NCBI GenBank assembly: GCA_008711295.1 | Contig: VUYV01000147.1 | Span: 129,831 to 193,830 of the forward strand | DNA from: Anarhynchus alexandrinus | Taxonomy: Eukaryota; Chordata; Aves; Charadriiformes; Charadriidae | DNA: 64,000 nt | Reading direction: 5' to 3' | Shown: in pieces, positions 25,038-37,710 of the stretch | Layout of the letters: each line of letters opens with the position of its first letter | Numbering within the stretch: the stretch's first letter is position 1 | Position numbers and translations under genes: made by a program | Notes under the pieces: model-generated | What the model saw: the letters and a program-made list of their open reading frames with translations, nothing else | Databases searched by the model: none | What the model was told of the DNA's origin: nothing

Positions 25038-28000
25038 CTGTAGGTAGAAAACGATAATGAAATGGTTGCCTAGAGTACAGAAGTTTCGTTCACACATCTT
25101 AAGAATAAAGTTGGGTCAAAATTCTACCATCTTAAATTGTGTTGTGTAGTTCTTTGCGAGCTCCTACTTCACATGTAGTAAGACATTAGTAGTTGTAAGT
25201 GTGGACTGCAGAATCTGGCCCTTTATGTCCTTTTTGAGACATCAAATGCACCTGAAGAAGAGAAAAGGCTCCAGCCTCATTTGTATGTAAAAGCCAAACA
25301 ATTTTTATTAAGCAAAGTTTTGTGCAATTTTGTTGTTGCTGTTGACTCACTGGTTAACCTCTGATCAAGTGTCAGATATAATATTTGATACTTATACTAG
25401 AAATAGTACTTTCAATGTTGTGATGTACAGAGTACAGGAATCTAACTCCATGTGTTTCAGCTGAAATTGTGAAAAATAATCTTGTGAATCAGGAGACCGA
25501 GGGTCCATTGACTGAGTTAATCACATGCTTGGTGACCTTGAGCAAAAAAATTAGTCTAATGCTGCCCCACCTCTCTGCCTGCAAAATGGAAATGAATGTT
25601 CTATCATCTTTGGGGTGAAAATATTCAAGTCTGAAATGTTTTTTATTCTGCTGTTGATAAATGATAAAACAGACAGCTGGGTATTCAACTAGGTATTTCT
25701 TCAAATCCTGTGTTAGTAAATCAGATTGCTTTAAAACTCATCATGCAGCTGTTGAGCAGCTCAGGTGCTGTTGCCAGACTGGGATTACATCACACCATGA
25801 GCCAGCAGCACAGGTTGTGCGGGGCAAGGGAGCTGCCAAATTTTCTGAATTCCCACAAATGGGAGGAAGTGAGCAACACAAAATGTTGCAGTGGACACGC
25901 TAGCCTGCAAGGGAATCCATGTGATCTCCCACTCTACCATCAAACCACAGTGGAGTCCTGGGACCCACGGGAACATGCTTTGCCACCTGCCTCCCATGAA
26001 ACTGTTCTTGGAGTTGCTTTGCCCTTGTGTTCCCCAGGGTATCCTCATGTCCCTTAGTCATAGGAGAATTTTGGAGTGCAGCTCAGAAGTTTGGACATCT
26101 ATGAAACAACCATGTAGAGACAGTGCCACTTGTCATACTGACTGGGGCTTCCTGTGGTAGTCCGTGAAGTTATTAACAGACTGCGTTGCAGTAGTGGGGA
26201 AGGCACAGGACATTGTGATTTCTTTCAATTTCTGACTAAGAGACAGTTGGTAAGAGTTAGTTTATACCAACATTTGCTTGAAGCAAAGTTCACACTCCTG
26301 ATTCTATGACTGCGTGAAGACATGGGAAATAGGGACATTTTCTCCATTTCGAGGGATCAACAGCATATGTTTCCAAACAGTCTCCTAGGTGGGTCCTTCT
26401 GTGGGACATCTGATGCGATCAAGCTTGTGGCCTGGGGAGCACATGATGGTTCCTAAGGCCATACAGAATTGGTGGGTTTGTCCTGCACACTGGATAGTTA
26501 CACAACCCTTTTTACTTTCTTAAGTAAAGATATATTATGCCTGTACTCCAAACAACTCCACCCTTATTTCTGAAGTTTTGGCTCTGAAAAACCCCCAAAA
26601 TGCAATAGCACCTTGAAAATACAACTGAACCTTTAATAAACTATTATCATCATCAGTACTGACAAGTGAAAGAACAGAGAGTGCTGATTGCCTTTTTTCA
26701 CTCCTCCTTTTCATCATATCTAAGTATCTCTTTTTGAGGCCATTATTAGAGGTCATGCACCTTTCTGGCAGAGTGAAAGTTGGAGTTACTGTGTTACTTC
26801 CCTCTATTGGTCACACAAATGATATTTATTTTCAGCCACGCTTTAAATTATGCCATCCCTGCACATATGGGTCCTTGTCCTAAGGTGATCTACCCGTCTA
26901 GCCCATTTTGAATCTTTCTGCTTTATTTGGCTATTAGTATAGCATGGACACAAGAATTATTAGTTTAAGCTGCTCTCTGCTTTCTTGAATCCTTGAAGAA
27001 CAAGATATATGACAGGGTCATTTCCTCTCCCATACTCATTGGTTATTTCTGTGTTGGACAACTAATTTACTGCATTTTCTTATCTATGCCATTTATTTGC
27101 TCTGAATTTCATTCTTAATACACATCCACTTGTTTTTATGAGTGTCCTTGTCCCAAGAGCAAGCACCCTGTAACTCTAATCTGACAAGAGTTTATTACAT
27201 TGCTAATGGTTGCATATTTCATATTTCCTCTACTTGTTTCATATTTAGTATTCTGTGTCCTAAGGTCAACTGGACTTAGAGGTCCATTTTCTTTGACTGA
27301 GACATCTATCTGTGCACAAGAAGAGAAACAGTCACGTCAATACCTGTGGCCAAAACCCGGGAAGTAGCATAAGATGAGCCTGACATACTAAAACAAATTT
27401 TTGTGAACGCCTGATTTCAAGGATCCCTAAATCTCAAACAAACTTTTCAGTTATCTGGAATCTTACAGCCACAAAAATGTGCAAGATGAATAGTAAATTG
27501 TTTTTCATGCCAAGCTTTACTTGCAGTCTGAACATTCCAGACCATCACAAATCAGACAGAATATAGATTTTCTTTAGATGCTTTTCTTAAGGCATATCTC
27601 CAGTTTATAAAGTGCTCCTTGGAGAGAACAGTTGTAGCACATTACATTGATAAAAAACTTTTTATTTTCTAAAACAAACATTCAGTTTATCACTGTCCAT
27701 TACAATGAAACTACTTTGTAGCTTCCTGTCTCTCCCTATCACAACACAAAGTAGCTAACATCCCAGGACTTCGGGATTTTAATGAGTATTACAGACTTTT
27801 TTTTAAAATTTTTTTTTGGCTATATAGAATTACGAATGTCCGTAGCACTTCAGAGTTCATTAAGGAAAGCCTGTTCCATTCTAAGCAATTTACAGTCTAA
27901 AAATGATATACAACACCAAAAAGTGACTGGAAACAATTCTGCAGCATAAATCAATGGGAGCGTGGTAGAAAGGTAAGACAAAACCCAGCAAATTTCATCC

Positions 28001-28399
28001 TGTTTTTTTCTGTAAAGTCAGTAAATCTTGGCTTAAATTATACCAGTTAAATTATAATGGTTCATTAAACGGTAGTCTCATTAAAAGACTTTTCACATCT
28101 AAAGAAAAGACTATTTGTCTCAGATCGTATCATAATTTCTGATACCATAATTCTTTTCTTTCTGAAATCTTTTGCAAATTGCAAAAATGTGATACCTTTC
28201 ACTGTGCCAAAATACAAACTGATACCACGTATCTGTTTTCAGTTCAGTTCTCTCTCTCATATTGCTCATCTTGGTCTTACTACAGCGGCCAATGGTCAAA
28301 GAGGACACAGGCAATAATTAATCAGACAGATGTTAAGCGACTGAAAATGAAGTAAAAGAGCAGGGATAAATCAAGTGTTGCAGCAGTTTTCCAGCTTAC
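25038..28399 (-). other. LAMA2 intron (3362 bp, phase 1)
   Basis: GT-AG. Holds a MIR-like relic (25480-25625) next to a GC-richer block at about 25740-26160 that I cannot identify. Confidence 0.85.
25480..25625 (+). repeat. MIR-like ancient SINE relic
   Basis: GGTGACCTTGAGCAAAAAAA and CTCTCTGCCTGCAAAATGGA in that order match the MIR core (TGTGACCTTGGGCAAGT ... CTCTGTGCCTCAGTTTCC... AAAATGGG) as I recall it. Strongly decayed, plus orientation, edges approximate. Confidence 0.55.
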
Positions 28400-28516
28400 C
28401 GTTAGGGATGGCTGACAGCTTTCCTAAGGTTTCATTCAAAGTTCTCAGGAGAATGGCATTCTTCTCATCAGCATCTTTCAGCCTGTTTTGCATGCTGTCC
28501 AGGTCATTCCTCTTTT
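28400..28516 (-). CDS. LAMA2: LAMA2 exon, coiled coil
   Basis: 117 nt, two-base entry, one-base end. It reads KRNDLDSMQNRLKDADEKNA, then ILLRTLNETLGKLSAIPN. The LL--LN-TLGKLSAIPN block is a recognisable alpha-2 signature, and it carries a sequon (NET). Acceptor is TTTTATAG; donor is AACG followed by GTAAGC. The 3' Asn-Pro-like hinge leads into DTAIKVQAAK of the next exon through the shared codon G+AT. Confidence 0.96.
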
Positions 28517-31073
28517 CTATAAAAAGTGCACATAGTACAGAAGCTTTAACTCTTTGTTTCCACTGTCCTTTCTTTGCACAGAATTTAAAATGCATAATAA
28601 TGAGCAAGCCATTTATCATTAAGATACTGTATTGTGTAAATAAGGAAGTCCAGCAAAACTGGTTGTAGGGTTCACTGATAATCTTCTTCTGTTTCTTTAA
28701 GTTCCCTACTTCCATGGGAAGCATCTAAACGCTTGAGTTTCTTGTACTGTTGTATATTTTTCGAGGATTTTCCTAAGGTGCACAGAGGAAAGAGACAAAT
28801 GACAATCACAGATGATACGATTTATGCAAATTCACGCAATGACCCAGTGATAGATTCAACAAGTGCGAAATTTAGTCATAACCGTGATTCCTAGATTAAG
28901 CTATTGCTGAAATTTTCTTCTTAAAGGGGGTTGTCTGGGACATATATGTCTGTTGACATAACATTTGAGGAAAACACATGAGATCACCATAGCACTGATC
29001 ATCAATATGAGGAGAATACACTAACAACAGGTTATTATGAAATAAACTTCTTAAATTTGGCAGGAAAAAGCCCGCCTAGTAAATAAACCTCAAAGCTAAG
29101 AATTTAAATTTGAAGAACTAGTACAAACCAAAGGCGCAGGTGTGTCATCTTTGGTACATTACAGATGAAATGGAAGTTATCCTTTACAGGTAAGTTCCTA
29201 TTCTTCAGCAGTTACTTTGAATAAAAAAATATGGAGTCTTTTGGAACAGTATCCAACATAGCAATGATTTCTCAAACTCTCAAAAGTGAGATTCCACCTA
29301 AGCTTTACGGCTATTTAAACAGACATTATTTCAAAATTTAGAAGTAAATTTTGGCACAGAAAATGGTAGCTAATGCTTAAATTACTATCTCTGGGGGCAT
29401 TTTTCATCATTTCTTCATATCAATATGGAACTCTTTGGAACAGAGAGCTGGTCATTTCTTACCTTAAAGGCGTGCCCTACTGGGAAACTAATTCAACATC
29501 ACTGTGCTTGATAGCAGGAAGAGGAGAATAATTTGTAGAAAAGGAGTTCAGGATACAAAGTAAGACTGTGACCTTCAGATATGTGACAGGTGATTGAAAA
29601 TAAATGCCTAGTTTTTGGATACTTATACAAGTAGGTACTGGGATAGGAAAACATACGGGACATGAGGTTTCTCAGTGAATTATAGTCGCATACTTGTCAA
29701 AACCAAAAAGCACCTCTTTTCTATTAAGGGACAATAATTAGATGTATCATTGGTACTCCAGCATCTCCAACAGCATCAGGGCTGTAACCCTTTTCTGAGA
29801 GAATAAACAGACTACTAGATTAAAATGAGGGACTATGGTTCATGTTCCACAAATTCTAAAAAAGTAAGGTGTCTTAAAACTAGATGTACAAGAATCAATT
29901 TGTAAAGAGAAAAATCCAACAAAATGTGTATTACCTACAAGAAATCATTAACTATTTTTTCCAAGATTATAGCAAGGCTGAAATAGTGGATGGAATTTAA
30001 ATGAGAATCATAGTTTTGTTGTTATACCCTTTGAAATGTCATTCAGGAAGAAATCTGTTTGCTTTATTTAAATTAGAGTAGCAAACAGGACTGCAGGTGT
30101 GCCTTCATTCCTGCAAAATGTCCTGCAGAGGAACAGGACATTTGTGTCAACTGCAAGAGGCACAGTTAACACTACAGTAAAGTTGTGAAGAATCATATAA
30201 ATTATGAGATCACTCTTCTCAAAACCACCTTTATTTTTAAATGACAGGTTTTTTCTCCAGTGCTGAATGAGACTACTGGTGATGTTGTTAAACCAGGATG
30301 AATTCATGAGATTCTGGTCTTAAATGCTCTGAGACTTTACTGGAATTCATTTCTTGTTAAGTAATAATACTGACAAAACTGTTTTAATTTCCTCCATTTA
30401 ATTCTGAAATTACAGTCTGCCTAATATTTCCTTGGTGTCTCTGGTGCCTTTTGGGAAGTTAGTGTTTATAAAGTGTATTAATATTTCTGAGATATTTGAT
30501 TCATTTCCTGTGGTGTACTAACTTTGTTGCATACTCTTAAATTACCTCTTTTTCTCCCCTTTACTCTGCCAGATCCAACATTATGCTAATTATCCCCCAG
30601 TTATATTTCTGAAGAGTCATGTTTCCAGGCTTCTGTTTTCAGCTTTGTAACCATAGCAGCAAACTGATTTTTATAGATTTTAATAAGGGAAGTTTCCCTA
30701 GAACTCCTGAAATTTAATACTGAGACTCCACCTGTTTAATATTTTTTTCTTTTCATTCCTCAAATACATTTTAACTGTGTTTTTAAAAATATTACAATAA
30801 TAAAGCCATAAATAAGTGCCCTGAGGAAGGCTCTTCCATAAAGAGATGTGAGGAGATATTAAGGCTCATGTCAGCTTTTCAAGGAAATTGTTCAGTTTGC
30901 ACAGTGATATTAACATGAAGTTATATTTTGAAGTAACTTCCCATACTGTAATCCAGATGGCCTTTTCACTAAGTACCAAGCTAATTTTGTGTGTGAATCA
31001 TGAACCGAAATGACTTCACATCAGCTTTTCCCCATCCTTTAATTATTAGCATTTATGAAAAATGCTGGAGCTG

Positions 31074-32178
31074 AGTTGCGCAACTCAAAGAGTTGCGGCC
31101 AATGGCTCGATGTCCAAGCGGTGACAAGTGACAAGTGGTGTTCCTCAGGGGTTGGTATTGGGACTGGTGCTGTTTATCAGCTTTGTTGATGACATGGACA
31201 GTGGGATTGAGCGCACCCTCAGCAAGTTTGCCAACGACACCAAGCTTCGTGGAGCGGTCGACATGCTGGAGGGAAGGGATGCCATCCAGAGGGACCTGGA
31301 CAAACTTTAGAGGTGGGCCCACGTGAACCTCATGAAGTTCAACAAGGCCAAGTGCAAAGTCCTGCATGTGGGTTGGGGCAATCCCAAGCAGAAATACAGG
31401 CGGGATGGAGAATGGATTGAGAGAAGCCCTGAGGAGAAGGACTTGGGGGTGCTGATTGATGAGAAGCTCAATATGAGCCACCAATGTGTGCTTGCAGCCC
31501 AGAAAGCCAACTGTATCATGGGCTTCATCAAAAGAAGCATGGCCAGCAGGTTGAGGGAGGTGATTCTGCCCCTCTATTCCACTCTGGTGAGACCCTACCT
31601 AGAGTACTGCATCCAGCTCTGGGGCTCCCAACATAGGAAAGACATGGACCTGTTGGAGTGAGTCCAGAGGAGGGCCACGAAGATGATCCGAGGGCTGGAG
31701 CACCTCTCATATGAAGATGGGCTGAGAGAGTTGGGGTTGTTCAGCCTGCAGAAGAGAAGGCTCCAGGGAGACCTCATAGCAGCCACCCAGTACTTAAAGG
31801 GGGCCTCCAGGAAAGATGGGGAGGGACTCCTTATAAGGGAGTGAAGCGATAGGACAAGGGTGTCCTCGTTTGACGGTTAAAAACCATTATCCCTTTGTCG
31901 TGGCTGATTTGGCCTAAACCTCGACAAAGGGATAATGGTTTTAAACTGAAAGAGGGTAGATTTAGATTCGATATTAGGTAGAAATTCTTTACTGTGAGGG
32001 TGGTGAGACACTGAAACAGGTTGCCCAGAGAAGTTGTAGATGTCCCATCCCTGGAAACGTTCAAGGCCAGGTTGGATGTGGCAACCTAGTCTAGTGGAAG
32101 GTGTCCCTGCCCATGGCAGGGGTTTTGGAACTAGATGATCTTTAAGGTCCATTTCAATCTAAACCATTCTATGATTTG
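31074..32178 (+). mobile_element. CR1 LINE, 3' part with RT end and 3' UTR
   Basis: Plus-strand, 5'-truncated CR1 of about 1.1 kb. It carries VPQG-type RT sequence (disturbed), the [20 protein letters not shown] segment (Asn where the family has the second Asp of ADD), the C-terminal [13 protein letters not shown] and [19 protein letters not shown] blocks, and the 3' UTR ending AACCATTCTATGATT. A stop after RDLDKL and further damage make it a pseudogene. It is interrupted near 31862-31921 by an inverted duplication. Judging by the number of changes it is older than the copies at 36 and 52.8 kb. Confidence 0.93.
31862..31958. repeat. Inverted duplication (hairpin) inside a CR1
   Basis: Bases 31880-31900 and 31922-31942 are perfect reverse complements (21 bp each) around a 21-base spacer. 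Looser pairing continues outward to about 31862 and 31958, with one bulged A. The right arm is normal CR1 sequence (GGGATAATGGTTTTAAACTG). The left arm is an inverted, slightly diverged copy. The preceding AGGACA-AGGG-TGTCCT at 31851-31866 is itself a short stem. Confidence 0.85.
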
Positions 32179-34204
32179 AAAGCCTGAGATCCTCCAGTTA
32201 ATCATAGAGGCTAGACAAAATACAGGCAGCTACAAACCAAGTTTTTCCAAACTGTATAGCTTATCTGACTTGGAAGAGGTCAGTGTGTCTACACTGAAAG
32301 ATGCCAGGCACTGTCAATTCACATTAAAATGTAGGTTGAGGAGTATCCTGAGAAATTTCTCTCAATCCTGTTTACAGTTGATTAGCTCTGCACAGGGATG
32401 GCATAGGATGACAATCAGTGCACTGTTTATTGTTCAAATCAACAAAACTGTTCATGCATCACTGAAACTAAACCCTAAAGAGTAAGCAGGACCCTGAAGG
32501 ACTTTGCAGGTATGGGCCTTTAGGTTTACTGGCTTGGTTAACATGAACAAAGTTTTTCAATTTGTTTATATTTCCATCATTAAACACAGCATTACAGAAT
32601 AAAGCATCACGCTCTAAGTGAATAAACTGATATGTGTCAAATGAAAATAATAAAAAAAATCCCTACACTCATACGTGTCATTAAGATCTCTCACTTAAGA
32701 ACTTACCGTTTATATGCAAAGATCTGTTTTTACAAGAGATTACTATTATTTCTAAGTGTCTGCAGATCACATACATAGGTGGCCCTGGTTAATTACTGAT
32801 GACGTGACACCATTGCAATGCTAGTGAAAACAGATACCTTCTGATAGTATGACCAAATGCAGTTTTCCATGCGAAACTGTCCAAGAAGATAGCACAGGGC
32901 TATGCTACCCAATGCATATCCCCCAAAACCAGAATAAACGTGGAAATCTATCAAGGAGGAACATACACAGCTGTATTTATTGATTGGATACTGCACAAAT
33001 GAACTGACAGTAACACACTTCTCTTTCCGTTATCTTTGTTTTCCTTCTTCCAAATAACATTCTTGCTCCCCATAGTCTCATCCTTTAAAGAAGAAGATTT
33101 TTTTCCCTAAAACAGACAAGACCTAGAAACTGGTATTAGGAACAATCAGGGGAAAGAGATATAACTAGGGAAATGCAGCTAATGATGGTTGACTTTTTAA
33201 AAAGACTACTTTCAGCACTGACTGCAGTTTTTGTATGAATATTATGGTGGTCATCAAACTAATGCAATAATTTGCTGAAAGCAATATGCCAGGTCAGCAA
33301 AAATACAAAGCAGAGGAGGATACATAAACAAGGGATTTAGCTGTGCCTATCTTCTGGAAAATGTTTTAGCTAAAAATATTCACGTGTTGTCAGACAAGAC
33401 AAGTCCCCCTCAACTTGTCAATTCTTAAGCAAAAGAAATGACACGAGCTGAATTTCAGTAGCCACCTGACAGCAGTCTCCAGCTGAAGAGGAGTTTATAC
33501 ATCTTATTTTCGCTTTTCATTGATCAGTTTTGACAAAGTCTGTATACAGTCTCAAATCTGCACTGGGGCAAGTATATTTTTAAAACAGTAAATTCAAAAT
33601 TAAAAGGAAGAAAAATTGCTCCTGGCAAACTGAAAATCCCTCAAGGCACGGAGAGAATGAAGCTGGCAGGCAGCAGCCATTCACTCATTTGTAGCCAAAA
33701 TTTCAAAACTCCTTCTTAGCCAGAGCACTACATACAGATTTTGCTTCTCCCACCAGGATTATTCCTTCTAACTCCTAGCCCCACGGAGAGAGAAATGACT
33801 AAATCTCCATTTTAATAGCTTCTGTCAGAAGCTTTGCTTTGTAAGGACTGTTTCAGCAGTTTTTAGTGGTAATATAAAACATTTCAGTGATTAACAGCCG
33901 TTTTATAACTAGGGTAATTGGCCACAAATCAGGGGACTATCATAATGTAGCAAGAAAATACTCCCACCACCATCACAGCCCAGCCTGGATTTCTGGACTG
34001 TATATTAGTTGAGGGGCTTATGGGTCTTCATTACTTTAACTAATGTACTACCTGTAGTGCAGACAGAGAAATTTTAAACTAATGATTGCTTCTGTCTACC
34101 AGATCTTTATAGAGTGCCCATCATCCATCCTGCACTTCTAGTTGAGACTCTGAAAAGGGTGGCTTTATAGGAACTGTAAGAAAATATCTTGTGTTTATAA
34201 CCAA

Positions 34205-34237
34205 GATATATCATAGATATATCATAGATATATCATA
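34205..34237. repeat. 11-bp minisatellite, three perfect units
   Basis: GATATATCATA repeated three times without change. Outside it, a 19-base phrase (TATAGGAACTGTAAGAAAA at 34166-34184) recurs with one change at 34271-34289. Confidence 0.88.
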
Positions 34238-35779
34238 TATCAAGATATAACCAATCCAATCAATACAGTTTATAAGAACTGTAAGAAAACAGTGTAATAG
34301 TTTTACACTCAACTCTCACTTTCTATCCTGGAAACACCAAGACATCCAGAAGGGATTATGCTCATAATACTAATAACATCACCCCTTTGGAGCAGAAGAG
34401 AGGTGGGGAAAAAAAGAAATCTGACATTGCATTTTATTCTTATGCATCTGCATTCTGGGCACAACATTAACTGATCTCTGTGGGTCATGCTGTGGAGTAT
34501 GGCCATGGTTTATCAATCAGATGCAAAAAGGTGTACTGTGAAAAGTTCAGAATGTTTGTCTGTACGAAGCACTTTAAATCTAAGACATATCAGAGAGCAT
34601 TAAGAAAGCTCCATCACATTACCCTTCTGTATGGGGCAAAAACATAGACAAAGAGCTAATACATGCATTTTAAGCACTAATCCCTGCTTGCATTAGGGTT
34701 GCTTCATGAATCCTTAGACTGTTTAGACCTTCGCTTCTGAATGATGAAACTGTGATCAACTTAAATTCTCACTGGTGTAAAATGGGAGAATAACATACTG
34801 TTTTCGAAAATCTCTGAAGTAATGTCTTATTGAGGTTGTAATACGTCTTTTCTCAGGGTTAAATTGGACAGTCTTGTGGGCACATGGAACTGACATAAAT
34901 CCAAGTACAGACACTATTTTATTTCATCCTCGAAAACAGGGCACTGTGCTATGTGGAACACATGATTACTCTGATACAACTGCCCCGGGAGCACACAAAG
35001 CTACGGACTCCATTCCGTGGTGTCTAGTCTGCTCAGAGGAACGCTGCGGCAGGGAGGAGGCAGCGCTGCTGTTTTAGTGTTTCCTATACACTAGCCACGG
35101 CAAACTGTAATAGTTTGCCTTCCAGAAAGGGGCACTAACAACATCCCTATTCGTTCTACTTCAGCCATGCTCTTTAACTTGCACGCTGGCCTCCCCTCGT
35201 AGTTTTGTGATTTTGTGTAACATATTTACTGAAACATGCCCCTCCAGCCCTACATCTGTACTGTATCTGGCCGTACAGAGTCACAATAAAGAACACCCTA
35301 AATATACATCCAAGATTTACTAGTAACTGCAGGCACATTTTTTTCTCAAAGCAGCTACAAGAAAATAATGTTTCTAACTTTCAAACAGTGTATGACAGTA
35401 AAATGTAATTAATGACCTTCTGAAACATCATGCTTTATGACCTTATTAAACATTATGTTTACTTGTTAACTAGCTCTGCAGATGGAAATCCTAGAGCTGC
35501 CAAAACTAAATGAAAGTGTAGTAATAGCCAAAGGATGATTCTAAGTTGTATGAATCTCATCCTTCATGCTGTATGCATCTCCCAGGAGGCCAACGAAAAT
35601 TTTGTATGTTAAAACCTGAAAGACTGGGCTTTATTATAAAAATCTGTCTTGTTTCTAATAAAAAGTATTTTAACTACTCTAGCATGCCAGGGAAGCTTCA
35701 GGCATTGTCTCTGTGACAAGCAGTTTAAATCTCAACTTCAAATATTTACTGTGTGATTCTTCTAGTTCTGATGCATGAA

Positions 35780-35799
35780 ACAACAACAACAACAAAAAA
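35780..35799. repeat. CAA microsatellite
   Basis: ACAACAACAACAACAAAAAA, five triplets ending in A's. Confidence 0.8.
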
Positions 35800-36013
35800 G
35801 CTTGATTTTCAGATCTTATTATGAGCAAAAAGTATCATATGCTAGCTGTTTTCCCCTCCTAGTCTTTATTTCTTCCATATCCTAAATGTGTTTTCTCACA
35901 TAGGTTTTGAAGTGCTATGCTTTTCCCATCCTTGTGGTTAATTCCAGGTTAACCCTATTACAGATTCAGCCAATTGAATCAGATTAAACCATAATATATT
36001 TAGTATGATATTA

Positions 36014-36307
36014 GGCATGTAGTGATAGGACAAGGGGGAATGGCTTTAAACTGGAAGAGGGCAGGTTTAGATTGAACATTAGGAAGAAGTTTTTCACTTT
36101 GAGGGTGGTAAGGCGCTGGAACAGGTTGCCCAGAGAGGTTGTTGAGTCCCCATCCCTGGAGGTGTTCAAGGCCAGGCTGGACGTGGCCTTGGACAACCTG
36201 GTCTAGTGGGAGGTGTCCCTGCCTATGGCAGGGGGGTTGGAACTCGATGGTCTTCAAGGTCCTTTCCAACCTAAACCATTCTATGATTCTATTCTATGAT
36301 TCTATGA
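36014..36307 (+). mobile_element. CR1 LINE 3' end, young copy
   Basis: About 290 bp, 5'-truncated, plus strand. Runs from GTAGTGATAGGACAAGG to the 8-mer-like tail ATTCTATGATTCTATTCTATG. Nearly identical over its shared part to the copy at 52831-53420, which lies in opposite orientation, so both come from the same recent subfamily. Confidence 0.95.
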
Positions 36308-36893
36308 AAGAATTTTTCAAAAACTACAGTGCCTGGACACAAGCTTCTCAAAATATACACAACAAAATTTCAAATTACATAAGGATTACAACATACTAAT
36401 TTGGACTAAACCACAAAGGTATCAACTTGAACTTTTTCTGTATAGACTAATCAAAATATTACTCAGTATTTGGATGAAAGACCTTCAAAATAGTTGTACA
36501 GACTCAGTTAATTGATCCTCCTCTCAGACTTTACTATTCCAGTGGCACAAACACTGTATGCTCCTAAGCTGCTTTCTCTGTTATGTTTAAAACCAAAGCA
36601 ATTAAAGCAGTAACATTTAACATTTTTCACAAAGGCAGATGTGTGAAACTCATTGTTGCCCTACTTGAAAGTGGTTAATTGCATCATGCTTATTTCCCCT
36701 CAGGTTTAGTCAAAATGAATTATTTTTTCAATTCCTGTCTAAGACTGCTGTGGAGAAAGAAGTGTTGAGTACTGTTAAACAGATGCTTCATTACTGCTGC
36801 AATAAGTATTTTCTTAGAGGACCTATAAAACAATCTGTCTGGATAAAGACGCAAGAAATGAACTGCTTTTGGTTGCAATGATCAGAAGATTAT

Positions 36894-37600
36894 TGAATCA
36901 TAGGCTCAGAACAGATGTTTGTCCAAAGATCATTTTTCTCCTCCTGACCAGCAGTCATTCCTCATTGATGTTTGTCTAAGCTGTTTTCAAAGATTTTCAA
37001 AGCTTGAATCTCCCTAATCTCCTCAGTACTCAATTCCAGTACTTCTGTATTTTAATTACAAGGAAGATTTTCCTAATATGCGATCTGTATCAGTGCATTT
37101 GTGATACGTTAGCCCCATCTTCTTTGGAGAAACCTTGACTTAACTGAAGAATATGAAGTCTCCTTTTCAGTCTAAAAAATTAAATTATTTCAATCTTTCT
37201 CCTCTCCCCTCCTCTGCTAGATCTCCAATGAGTTTTCATGATATCTTCAGGACTCTCTGCAAGCCACCTCAGCCCTCACAAAGTTCAGTGTCCAGGACCG
37301 TAGCCAGTAACTTAGCTAAAGCACCAGGAACCCCAAACAGAGTGGGAGGATTGTTTCATGTGTTTTGGAAAGCCATGTTCCTATTCATGCATTCCTCTGT
37401 GACATCTGCCTTTTCCACCTCTACCCAGCACATGATCCATGCTTCTTTTTAGTGTCGTTCGAAAGAAGTGCTACCCAGACAACTGCTCCTCATCCTGCAT
37501 TTCTGCAGCTGATTATTCATGTGTGCACGAAACACCTCATGTGTGTCCGTACCTTCTCACACTATGGCATTCACCAATAATACTCTCATTTATGGATGAG
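36894..37600 (-). mobile_element. Ancient CR1-like relic
   Basis: On the plus strand the order of phrases matches the reverse complement of a CR1 3' region as I recall it: AAGGAAGATTTTCCTAAT (UTR), TCTCCTTTTCAGTCTAAA, GATCTCCAATGAGTTTTCAT, GAGTGGGAGGATTGTTTC, CTGCAGCTGATTATTCATGT. Similarity is clearly old, with many indels, and no frame survives. Edges are approximate. Confidence 0.6.
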
Positions 37601-37684
37601 AAAATGTTAAGGACATTACAAGCACAGTCTGACCTGAATGACCAGCTTTTACATCTCACCAAATAGCATAGTTCAAAATCTTCC

Positions 37685-37710
37685 ACCCCCCCCAGCCCCC
37701 CCTCCCCCCC
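37685..37710. repeat. C-rich run
   Basis: Three C blocks (8, 7 and 7 bases) separated by AG and T. On the minus strand this is a G-rich run. Confidence 0.85.

Noticed and set aside
28680..28770. Possible extra coiled-coil exon upstream of exon 28400-28516
   Set aside because: The minus-strand frame has a stop and no fitting splice sites, and the flanking exons already share a complete Glu codon.
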